From NCBI GenBank assembly GCA_036009105.1, contig DASYMJ010000329.1, positions 1 through 8,875 of the forward strand: 8,875 bases of DNA. Reading direction: 5' to 3'. Source of the DNA: JAFAVZ01 sp036009105. GTDB lineage: Bacteria; Acidobacteriota; Thermoanaerobaculia; Gp7-AA8. This document shows positions 1 to 5,691 of this stretch, piece by piece. Under the pieces are notes generated by a model. The model made no database searches, was not told the DNA's origin, and was given only the letters and a program-made list of their open reading frames with translations. Position 1 is the stretch's first letter. Each line of letters opens with the position of its first letter. The position numbers and the translations under genes were made by a program.

Positions 1-35
1 GCGGGGGGGCGGGGTGGAGCGCCGGCCCCACGCCG

Positions 36-1328
36 TTACGGCCTTTGGCGAAACTTCTCGTACAGCTGCTTCTGCCGCGTGTCGAGGGTGATGTCCTCGC
101 CGTTGATGAACAGGCGCCGCACGTTCGTGGCGATCTCCAGCGGATCGCCGTCCGTGACGATGATGTTCGCCACCTTGCCCGCTTCCAGCGACCCGACCTT
201 GTCCGCCACGCCGAAGATCTGGGCGGGAAAGATCGTCACCGCCTTCAGCGCCACATCCTTGGGCAGCCCGAAGGCGGCGCACATCGCCGCGTGGTACGGC
301 AGGTTGCGAGCGTTGTGGTCCTCCTGCGACTGGATCGCGAAGCGGATGCCGGCCTCGTACAGCGTCTTGGCGTTCGTGTAGAGCAGGTCGTAGGGATCGT
401 CCTCGCGCGGCGGGAGCTTGAGGATGCCGCCCAGCAGGACGGGGATGTCATGCTGCTTGAGCTGCGGCAAAACGCGCCCCACATCCTGCCCCTCGGCAAG
501 GATCATCCTGACCTTCATCTCATCCGCGAACTTGATGGCCGCCTCGATGTCCTTCGCCCGGTTCGCATGGATGACCACCGGCACTCGGCCTTCCACCACC
601 GGCACCATCGCGTCGAGCATCACGTCCCGCTCGGTGCGCGCGTTCGCCGTGCGCGCCTTCGCGTAGGCGTTCGCGTCGCGAAAGAGATCGCGCAGCTTGT
701 CCAGGCTGCGCGTGTACGTCTTCTGCGCTTCCTTCTCCGCCTCCTCGTCCTGGGCCTGCTCGTCGAACGAGCCGCTGCGCAGCCGCGGAAAACGGATATG
801 CAGCGCGGCGGGCGACTGGAGCACCATCTCCTTCGGCGTCCACCCGGCGAGGTTGATCAGCGCGCTCTGGCCGGAGACGAGGCCGCCTTCCGGCACGCTG
901 AGCACCGTGGTGATGCCGTTCGCGCGCGTGACCGGAATCAGGTTGCTGTGCGGATTGATGGCCACCTCGGCCCGAGCGTTCGGATTGAGGTCGCCCAGCT
1001 CCTCCGTATCGACAGTGCCGGCCACCGAGCTGATCTCGACCAGACCGATGCTCGTGCCGCTGTCGATGAGGCCGGGATAGACGGAGAGGCCGGTGCCGTC
1101 GATGATGGTGGCATCGGAGGGCACCGCGACATCGGCGCCGACGGCGGTGATGCGGCCGTTCGCAAACACGATGGTGCCGTTGGGGATCGCCGCCGCGGTG
1201 ACCGGATAGATCGTCGCGTTGCGGATCGCGTACGTCCCCCGTTTGCCGGGATTGTTCGGGATCGTCGACTGCGCGAAGGCGCCGGTCGCGAGAAGGAGCA
1301 GGGCGGCGCCGGCAACGAGCTTATTCAC
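36..1328 (-). CDS. Exported amidohydrolase-family protein C (third gene of operon), metal site degenerate
   Basis: A 430-residue member of the imidazolonepropionase-like amidohydrolase group. Residues 1-19 are a signal peptide (cleavage AFA|Q), so it should act in the periplasm or outside. After an N-terminal beta-sandwich part comes the family landmark YPGLID (84-89). The usual HxH that follows is replaced: G91 and S93 stand where metal-binding histidines are expected. A histidine on a later strand is kept (H254 in VVIHANRAKD), but the usual late Asp position reads Q335. The C-terminal signature is intact (TIFPAQIFG, then VGSLEAGKVANIIVTDGDP). Residues 188-235 form a charged helical insertion shared with the two upstream paralogues. 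The start is GTG at 1328, preceded by AAGGAG with 7-nt spacing; it overlaps the upstream gene by 8 bp (GTGAATAA), implying translational coupling. Family membership is clear. The substrate is unknown, and classical two-metal hydrolysis is doubtful. Confidence 0.9.
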   Translation of the reverse strand: MNKLVAGAALLLLATGAFAQSTIPNNPGKRGTYAIRNATIYPVTAAAIPNGTIVFANGRITAVGADVAVPSDATIIDGTGLSVYPGLIDSGTSIGLVEISSVAGTVDTEELGDLNPNARAEVAINPHSNLIPVTRANGITTVLSVPEGGLVSGQSALINLAGWTPKEMVLQSPAALHIRFPRLRSGSFDEQAQDEEAEKEAQKTYTRSLDKLRDLFRDANAYAKARTANARTERDVMLDAMVPVVEGRVPVVIHANRAKDIEAAIKFADEMKVRMILAEGQDVGRVLPQLKQHDIPVLLGGILKLPPREDDPYDLLYTNAKTLYEAGIRFAIQSQEDHNARNLPYHAAMCAAFGLPKDVALKAVTIFPAQIFGVADKVGSLEAGKVANIIVTDGDPLEIATNVRRLFINGEDITLDTRQKQLYEKFRQRP

Positions 1329-2667
1329 TGTCCTTCTCCTTCGGATCCTTCGCGTCCTTCGCTTCTTTCGCTTCCCTGGCCAGCCGCTCGCGTTTCTCCC
1401 TGGCCCGCTCCTCGCGCTGCTGCAGGTCGCGCTGCCGGTCGAAGACGGCCTCGCCTTCCACGAACGTCGTTTCCACGCGCGAGTAGCTGGAGAGCGGGTT
1501 GCCGGTCCAGATCACGAGGTCGGCGTCCTTGCCCACTTCGATTGAGCCGATGCGGTGATCGAGACGCAGTTGTTTGGCCGGGTTGATCGTGCAGAGCATC
1601 AGCGCCTCGTCCTCGCTGAGGCCGCCGTACTTCATCGCCTTCGCCGCGTCCTGGTTGAGGCGCCGGGCGAGGTCGTCGTCATCGGAGTTGACGGAGGTGA
1701 GCACGCCGTTGCGCACCATCAGCGCGACGTTGTAGGGAATTGCGTCATAAGCCTCGGCCTTGAATCCCCACCAGTCGATGAACGTGCCGCCGCCCGTGCC
1801 GTGCGCGGCGATCTCCCTGGCCACCTTGTAGCCTTCCAGCACGTGCTGGAGCTCGCGCACCTTGAACCCGAGCTCGTCGCCGAGGCCGAGCAGCATCAGG
1901 ATCTCGTCCGCGCGGTAGCAGTGGGAGTGGACGTCGATCTTTCCGCGCAGGATGTCGGCCATGGTGTCCATCAGCAGGTCGCGGCGGGGCGGGATGGGCG
2001 TCTCGCCGCGCTTGCGGCGCGCGTCGTAGTCATCCCACTTCGCCATGTAGTCCTTCGCGTCGAGGAACGACTTGCGGATCACTTCCTCCACGCCCATGCG
2101 CGTGGCCGGGTACTGCAGCTCCTGGCCGGGAGGGGGGCGGAAGTTCGAGCTCTTCGGGTTCTCGCCGAGGGCGAATTTGATGGTGCGCGGCGCGTCGGCG
2201 ACGAGCCATTCGGAGGCCGGGTGGCCCCACTTCCACTTCACGATCTGGCTCTGGCCGCCGATGGCGTTCGCCGAGCCGTGCAGCACGAGGGCGGTGGTGG
2301 TGCCGCCGGCGAGCTGGCGGTAGGCGCTGATGTCCTCGTTCGTGATGACGTCGCCGATGCGGACCATGCCGGTGTTGGGCAGGGAGATCTCGTTCACGCT
2401 GCCGTCGACGGAGGTGTGGGAGTGGGTATCGATGATGCCCGGCATCACGAACTTGCCGGCCGCCTCGATCACTTTGGCGCCGGCCGGCACGCTGACCTGC
2501 GCATCGGGGCCGACCGCCGCGATCCTGCTGCCGCGGATGACGACGGAGCCGTGCTCGATGCGGCCCCTGGTGATGGTGAGGATGGTGGCGTTGCGGATGA
2601 CGGTGACGGTCTCCTGTGCGGAGGCCGAAGCGGCGACAGCGAGGACGAGTAATACGCGCTTCATCAT
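1321..2667 (-). CDS. Exported metal-dependent amidohydrolase B (second gene of operon), canonical active site
   Basis: A 448-residue amidohydrolase of the imidazolonepropionase/prolidase-like group and the only one of the three with an intact metal site. Residues 1-17 are a signal peptide (ASA|Q). The metal motif follows PGIID as H82-S-H84. Further likely ligands are H249 (VHSHCYRADEI), H275 (LQHVLEGYK) and D329 (NSDDDD). The C-terminal family signature is present (TINPAKQLRLD, IGSIEVGKDADLVIWTGNP). A highly charged Lys/Glu/Asp/Arg tail covers residues about 411-448. The open frame extends upstream to 2952, but that part is antisense-like filler. The start at 2667 is chosen because it begins the signal peptide, has GGGGAG 9 nt upstream and overlaps the previous stop as ATGA; a second ATG at 2664 is an alternative. 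Probable activity is hydrolysis of a C-N bond in a peptide-like or cyclic amide substrate; the actual substrate cannot be read from sequence. Confidence 0.92.
   Translation of the reverse strand: MMKRVLLVLAVAASASAQETVTVIRNATILTITRGRIEHGSVVIRGSRIAAVGPDAQVSVPAGAKVIEAAGKFVMPGIIDTHSHTSVDGSVNEISLPNTGMVRIGDVITNEDISAYRQLAGGTTTALVLHGSANAIGGQSQIVKWKWGHPASEWLVADAPRTIKFALGENPKSSNFRPPPGQELQYPATRMGVEEVIRKSFLDAKDYMAKWDDYDARRKRGETPIPPRRDLLMDTMADILRGKIDVHSHCYRADEILMLLGLGDELGFKVRELQHVLEGYKVAREIAAHGTGGGTFIDWWGFKAEAYDAIPYNVALMVRNGVLTSVNSDDDDLARRLNQDAAKAMKYGGLSEDEALMLCTINPAKQLRLDHRIGSIEVGKDADLVIWTGNPLSSYSRVETTFVEGEAVFDRQRDLQQREERAREKRERLAREAKEAKDAKDPKEKDSE
1336..1341 (-). promoter_or_regulatory. Shine-Dalgarno for amidohydrolase C (GTG start)
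   Basis: AAGGAG on the minus strand, 7 nt before GTG at 1328 and inside the last codons of gene B. It supports the GTG start in the absence of any nearby in-frame ATG, and ribosomes finishing gene B would arrive directly on it. Confidence 0.75.
1338..1373. repeat. Imperfect 9-bp tandem repeat (four units) in the 3' end of amidohydrolase B
   Basis: Four successive 9-bp units, CCTTCGGAT, CCTTCGCGT, CCTTCGCTT and CTTTCGCTT on the plus strand. On the coding strand they give a Lys-Glu/Asp-Ala-type tripeptide series near the C terminus of protein B. The unit nearest the gene end runs straight into the AAGGAG Shine-Dalgarno of gene C, so the tail-coding repeat and the ribosome binding site are contiguous. 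Confidence 0.7.
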
Positions 2668-4262
2668 TTCGCTTTGCTCCCCGTGAACTGGAACGACCCG
2701 AGGTTCGTGCTGACCGTGCCGGTCATCGACGTGCCGCTGAGGGTGCCGTGGAAGACCCAGTCGCCCGCTTCGGACTGGTTGCCGGCGCTCACCGCGATGG
2801 TGAACTCGATGGTGGTGCCGTCCAGCGAGCCGTTGCGGATCTCGCCCGAGCCGCGGTCGCCGCTGAAGGTGCCGGTGATCGTGCCGTCCTCGTTGTGCAG
2901 CGTCGCGCTGATGGCGACGTCGCCCTGCGAGCTGCGCACGGTCAGGCTCCACGCGCCGTCGATGGCCGAGGCGCCGCCTTTCTTCTTTTCGGCGGCGGGC
3001 ATGACGCGCACTTCGCGGCCGTCGATCAGCAGCCGCTTGACCAGCCTCGCCTTGTCGAAGATCGGCTTGTCGGTGACGACGATGTTCGCGATCTTGCCCC
3101 GCTCGAGCGAGCCGAGCTGCCGGTCGACGCCGAGGATGCGGGCCGGCCAGATGGTGGTCGCGCGCAAGGCGTCATCAGCGGAGAGGCCGCTCTCCATGGC
3201 CTTGCGGATGCCGCCCGCAAAGTCGGCGGACTTCGCGCCGCCGCTGACCAGCGCGAAGGTCGCGCCGCTCTTGATCAGCACCGCCGGCGTGGTCGGCGCG
3301 AGCTGGCGGTCGCGGATCACGCGCAGCGGCTGATCCTCCCGGTCGTCCTTGTCCGCCGGCGGCTTCGGCCAGTTGACGGAGACGAGCACCGGAATCTGCC
3401 TGAGGTCGTCCGCCATCCGGTAGCCCTGCCGCGCACCGGCCAGGATGGGCCGCAGGTTGAACTCCCTGGCCAGGTTCATGGCCCGCCGCATCATCAGCTC
3501 GTCGTTGGCCACGAAGACCACCGGCAGCTCGCGCCGCAGCACGGGGCCGAGCGCCTGGGAGGAGAGGTTCTCCTCCGGGCGCTTGTTGCCGGCCGGCGTC
3601 CGGTCGTACACGGCCCGCGCGGCGGCGTACTGCTGCGCATCGAGCAGCGTCTGGCGGATGTAGGCGATGACGCCCATCAGCGAGTCCGGAAAGGTCCAGG
3701 TGGGGCGCGTATTGAATGACACCTGCATGGTGGCGGGCTGCTTCACCACGCGCGATTCGGCGCTGCCGCCGCCGAGGTTGAGGATCACGGACTGGCCGTT
3801 GAAGATGCCGTTGGCGGGGACGGTCAGGATGGTGGTGATGCCGGCGGAGCGGGCGGCGTCGAGATCGTCATCGGAAAGTTTGACGTTGCTGATGGCGAGG
3901 AAGGACGGCGACGTCTCGGGCAGGGCCGGCGCTTCCTGCGCGGCGCTGCGGCCGCCGCCGCCCCGGCGCCGGGGCGTCGTCCTGGCGCTGGCGAAGCCGA
4001 GGGACGTTTCGGCGTCGATCAGGCCGGGGTAGACGTGCATGTTGGTGGCGTCGATGATGGCCGCATCCGCCGGGATCGCGATCCCCGCGCCGACGGCTTC
4101 GATCAGGCCGTCCCGCACGATGACCACGCCGTTGGCGATGTCCGCGCCGGCCGCCGTGTGCACCGTGCCGCCGGTGATGGCGTAGACGCCCGGCGCGTCG
4201 GCATGGGCGGCGAACGCCGCCATAAACAGGAGTGCTGCAACCGCGTACCGCTTCGAGGGCAT
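2664..4262 (-). CDS. Exported amidohydrolase-like protein A (first gene of operon) with beta-rich C-terminal domain, probable pseudoenzyme
   Basis: A 532-residue protein opening the operon. Residues 1-21 are a signal peptide (AHA|D). The amidohydrolase fold runs to about 422: N-terminal GGTVHTAAG, landmark YPGLID (78-83), and C-terminal IWPARILGVDRQLGSLERGK. Every metal ligand I could align with protein B is missing: HxH reads E85-T-S87, the next His is V251 (VVFVANDE), and the Asp position is G341. Catalysis of the usual kind is therefore unlikely. Residues 95-107 are an Arg/Gly-rich insertion. Residues about 431-532, after a lysine-rich linker, form a Gly/Thr-rich, strand-rich domain (DGAWSLTV, DGTITGTFSG, DWVFHGTLSG, MTGTVST) resembling small beta-barrel domains appended to secreted proteins. 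The start at 4262 begins the signal peptide and has GGAGG 5 nt upstream; the longer frame reaching 4883 only overlaps the divergent GTPase gene. Confidence 0.9.
   Translation of the reverse strand: MPSKRYAVAALLFMAAFAAHADAPGVYAITGGTVHTAAGADIANGVVIVRDGLIEAVGAGIAIPADAAIIDATNMHVYPGLIDAETSLGFASARTTPRRRGGGGRSAAQEAPALPETSPSFLAISNVKLSDDDLDAARSAGITTILTVPANGIFNGQSVILNLGGGSAESRVVKQPATMQVSFNTRPTWTFPDSLMGVIAYIRQTLLDAQQYAAARAVYDRTPAGNKRPEENLSSQALGPVLRRELPVVFVANDELMMRRAMNLAREFNLRPILAGARQGYRMADDLRQIPVLVSVNWPKPPADKDDREDQPLRVIRDRQLAPTTPAVLIKSGATFALVSGGAKSADFAGGIRKAMESGLSADDALRATTIWPARILGVDRQLGSLERGKIANIVVTDKPIFDKARLVKRLLIDGREVRVMPAAEKKKGGASAIDGAWSLTVRSSQGDVAISATLHNEDGTITGTFSGDRGSGEIRNGSLDGTTIEFTIAVSAGNQSEAGDWVFHGTLSGTSMTGTVSTNLGSFQFTGSKAK
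2667..2972 (-). other. Beta-rich C-terminal domain of amidohydrolase-like protein A
   Basis: Residues about 431-532 of protein A. Composition changes from the amidohydrolase part to short alternating strands with repeated G-T-[IFM]-x-G turns: GTITGTFSG, GEIRNGSLDG, FHGTLSG, MTGTVST. The pattern suggests an antiparallel sheet or small barrel, perhaps ligand binding. Proteins B and C lack it, B ending instead in a charged tail. The domain boundary is estimated by eye, and no named family is claimed. Confidence 0.6.
2677..2682 (-). promoter_or_regulatory. Shine-Dalgarno for amidohydrolase B
   Basis: GGGGAG on the minus strand, 9 nt before the first ATG (2667) and 12 nt before the second (2664). 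Spacing favours the first ATG, which overlaps the stop of gene A as ATGA. Confidence 0.65.
3959..3976. repeat. 18-bp perfect GC palindrome inside amidohydrolase A gene
   Basis: CGCCCCGGCGCCGGGGCG reads the same on both strands and lies beside a short GCC-repeat run. It encodes part of the Arg/Gly-rich insertion (TPRRRGGGGR) of protein A. It could form a cruciform or mRNA hairpin, or may simply be low-complexity expansion. Confidence 0.8.
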
Positions 4263-4282
4263 CTCCACCTCCGCGGCGGTGG

Positions 4283-4309
4283 ATGATATCCTCAGCGGGC
4301 CGGAATCAA
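4283..4309 (-). promoter_or_regulatory. Candidate sigma70-type promoter of the amidohydrolase operon
   Basis: On the minus strand TTGATT (4309-4304) and TATCAT (4288-4283) are separated by 15 bp, matching the -35 and -10 consensus at 4/6 and 5/6 with a short spacer. Transcription would start near 4276, giving a leader of about 14 nt that carries GGAGG (4272-4268) before the ATG at 4262. The -35 lies 5 bp before the start codon of the divergent GTPase gene. The opposite strand of the same AT-rich patch offers TATCCT (4287-4292) as a weak -10 for the GTPase gene, without a convincing -35. Confidence 0.4.
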
Positions 4310-4313
4310 CCCC

Positions 4314-5399
4314 ATGGTTCTCTTCAATTACGCGACCAAAGAGATCACCGCCAAGATCGTGTACTACGGGCCCGGTCTGTGCGGCAAGACGACCAATCTG
4401 CAATTCGTCTACGACTCGCTGCCGTCGAACAACAAGAGCAAGATGCTCTCCCTGGCCACGAAGACGGACCGCACGCTCTTCTTCGACTTCCTCCCCCTCG
4501 ACCTCGGCAAGATCCGCGGCATGCGCACGAAGCTGCAGCTCTACACGGTGCCGGGGCAGGTCTATTACAACTCGACGCGCCAGCTGGTCCTCAAAGGCGC
4601 GGACGGGATCGTGTTCGTGGCGGACTCCCAGGATTTCGCGCTCGACGCGAACCTGGAGTCGATGCAGAACCTGGAGGACAACCTCAAGCGGCAGGGCATC
4701 CGCCTGCGCGAGATCCCCACGGTGATCCAGTACAACAAGCGCGATCTGCCGAACGCGATGCCCACCGCGACGATGGACGCGGAGGTGAACAAGCTGCACG
4801 TGCCGACGTTCGAGTCGGTGGCCACCACCGGCATCGGGGTCGAGGAGACGCTGAAGGGGATCACGCAGCTGGTGCTCGCTCACCTGATCCGCAAGTACAA
4901 CCTGGAAGGGACCGAGCCGATCGAGCGCGAGATCCAGATCCTCAACGCCCGCTCCCCGGATGCGCCCGCCGCCGACTCGCTATGGGACGATGACGCGCCC
5001 ACTCCTGCGCCCGCTCCCACCCCCGCCGCCGCCTCTTCCGGCTTCGTCATCGACGACGCCCCGGACGACGACAGCATTCCTCTCGTGCCCACGGAGCTGG
5101 TGAACCCGTTCAACGATGTGTCGGACTACTTCAGCACGTCCGGCCCCGCCGCCGGCCTCCCCCCCACGGAGGTGCCGCTGGCCTCGATCGAGATCCCGCT
5201 CCCTCCCGGCATCCTCGATTCGCTGCCGTCCCTGGACGCCGCCCCCGCCGCCGTGGCCGCCCCCCCGCGCGAGGAACGCCGCTCGACGGACGGCCTGGTG
5301 AAGGAGGTCAGCATCCCGCTGAACCTCTCCGCGGAGGAGCTTCGCCGCCACCGCCGCCTGCGCCTGAAGATCACGCTGGACGTGAATCTTTTGCCGTGA
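4314..5399 (+). CDS. mglA-like: MglA-family small Ras-like GTPase with extended C-terminal tail
   Basis: A 361-residue cytoplasmic GTPase; residues 1-about 200 are a full MglA domain. The P-loop is G19-P-G-L-C-G-K25-T26-T27. R53 (TDRTLFF) and Q82 sit at the positions of the arginine and glutamine used in GTP hydrolysis by Myxococcus MglA. The G3 motif is T78-V-P-G-Q with Thr instead of the Ras Asp, a family hallmark. G4 is N141-K-R-D144, and G5 is probably SVATTG near 168-173. MglA proteins switch cell polarity, gliding or pilus placement with an MglB-type activator; no MglB gene is in the window. Family members usually end near residue 195. Here residues about 213-325 are a Pro/Ala/Asp-rich, probably disordered linker, and 327-361 a conserved-looking basic tail (LVKEVSIPLNLSAEELRR...). 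No clear Shine-Dalgarno precedes the ATG, only weak GGAA; this start gives the expected MglA N terminus. Confidence 0.92.
   Translation: MVLFNYATKEITAKIVYYGPGLCGKTTNLQFVYDSLPSNNKSKMLSLATKTDRTLFFDFLPLDLGKIRGMRTKLQLYTVPGQVYYNSTRQLVLKGADGIVFVADSQDFALDANLESMQNLEDNLKRQGIRLREIPTVIQYNKRDLPNAMPTATMDAEVNKLHVPTFESVATTGIGVEETLKGITQLVLAHLIRKYNLEGTEPIEREIQILNARSPDAPAADSLWDDDAPTPAPAPTPAAASSGFVIDDAPDDDSIPLVPTELVNPFNDVSDYFSTSGPAAGLPPTEVPLASIEIPLPPGILDSLPSLDAAPAAVAAPPREERRSTDGLVKEVSIPLNLSAEELRRHRRLRLKITLDVNLLP
4950..5396 (+). other. Pro/Ala-rich linker and C-terminal motif of the MglA-like protein
   Basis: Residues about 213-361, beyond the GTPase fold. The linker contains a PAPAPTPAAA run and acidic patches (WDDDAP, DDAPDDD). 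It also has three short hydrophobic segments with prolines (SIPLVPTELVNPF, ASIEIPLPPGI, EVSIPLNL) that share an [IV]-P-L core and could be docking motifs. The last 20 residues are strongly basic then hydrophobic (RRHRRLRLKITLDVNLLP), suggesting a partner or membrane contact. Function is inferred from composition only. Confidence 0.55.
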
Positions 5400-5413
5400 C
5401 AGGCTTGTTGGGC

Positions 5414-5474
5414 GAACGATGAAGGATGACCGCTGAACGGTTGTTCCGCAGTCTCCTGTTCATCGTTCATCGTT
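5414..5474. repeat. Inverted repeat with tandem TTCATCG units between mglA-like gene and tRNA
   Basis: GAACGATGAA (5414-5423) is the exact inverse of TTCATCGTTC, which occurs twice with 7-bp period at 5459-5468 and 5466-5475. Either copy can form a 10-bp stem with the upstream arm. The enclosed sequence has a smaller GAAC/GTTC hairpin (5435-5446). It begins 15 bp after the mglA-like stop and could terminate or process that transcript, but there is no U-tract. The rest of 5400-5485 shows nothing else I can name. Confidence 0.5.
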
Positions 5475-5485
5475 CCGCGTTGCCT

Positions 5486-5572
5486 GGAGGAGTGGTCGAG
5501 TGGTTTAAGGCAGCGGTCTTGAAAACCGCCGTACGGGCAACCGTACCGTGGGTTCGAATCCCACCTCCTCCG
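5486..5572 (+). tRNA. tRNA-Ser, anticodon UGA (TGA at 5520-5522)
   Basis: A complete class II tRNA. The acceptor stem GGAGGAG (5486-5492) pairs fully with CTCCTCC (5565-5571), with discriminator G5572. The D-arm has GTGGTTTAAGG. The anticodon stem GCGGT/ACCGC encloses loop CTTGAAA, with TGA at positions 34-36. The long variable arm GTACGG-GCAA-CCGTAC is diagnostic of serine. The T-arm is GTGGG-TTCGAAT-CCCAC. It decodes UCA and, by wobble, other UCN serine codons. No CCA is encoded (CCG follows), so it is added after transcription. It lies in the same direction as the mglA-like gene, 86 bp downstream. Confidence 0.97.
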
Positions 5573-5576
5573 CCGG

Positions 5577-5591
5577 GCGGCGACGCGCCGC
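5577..5591 (+). terminator. Short GC hairpin just after tRNA-Ser, possible terminator
   Basis: GCGGCG (5577-5582) pairs with CGCCGC (5586-5591) across a 3-nt loop, starting 5 bp after the tRNA and followed by TGCGTTTG. The T-run is short, so the call is tentative. A weaker TAGGC/GCCTA inverted repeat around the palindrome TTCGCGAA lies at 5606-5624. Confidence 0.35.
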
Positions 5592-5647
5592 TGCGTTTGA
5601 GGCCATAGGCTTCGCGAACGCCTAATAGCAAACCAGTGAAGCGCCAT

Positions 5648-5677
5648 CCGGCCCGGTGAGGGAAACCACCGGGCCGG
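5648..5677 (-). terminator. Strong hairpin between convergent transcripts, probable terminator
   Basis: CCGGCCCGGTG (5648-5658) and CACCGGGCCGG (5667-5677) form a perfect 11-bp, nearly all G-C stem around an 8-nt loop. It starts 14 nt after the stop codon of the minus-strand CBM6 protein gene and faces the tRNA transcript on the other strand, so it may stop both. No U-tract follows on either strand; intrinsic function is inferred from position and stability. Confidence 0.55.
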
Positions 5678-5691
5678 CAATCACGACAAAG

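Noticed and set aside
1..35. G-rich stretch at the left edge, considered as a G-quadruplex or terminator
   Set aside because: It has only two or three G-tracts and no clear stem followed by T residues. It is too short to interpret at the window boundary.
45..1586. A 513-codon plus-strand open frame opposite amidohydrolases B and C
   Set aside because: It is exactly antisense to well-supported genes, rich in Arg/Ala/His/Asp/Val as expected from reversed high-GC codons, with no family motif or ribosome binding site.
2668..2952. N-terminal extension of amidohydrolase B up to 2952
   Set aside because: It overlaps the end of gene A in another frame and reads as Arg/His/Gly filler. The signal peptide begins at 2667 with a good Shine-Dalgarno.
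4263..4883. N-terminal extension of amidohydrolase A up to 4883
   Set aside because: It is antisense to the MglA-like gene, has no export signal at its start, and a clear signal peptide with GGAGG begins at 4262.
5486..5572. tRNA-Ser as an integration site for a mobile element
   Set aside because: I found no duplicated 3' tRNA fragment, integrase gene or composition shift on either side.
5426..5608. A 60-codon plus-strand frame containing VVEWFKAAVLKTAVRATVPW
   Set aside because: It is a translation of the tRNA-Ser gene itself, a familiar spurious product. The RNA structure explains the sequence.
5126..5680. A 184-codon minus-strand frame containing WDSNPRYGCPYGGFQDR
   Set aside because: It is the antisense of tRNA-Ser joined to the antisense of the MglA-like tail, another well-known annotation artefact.
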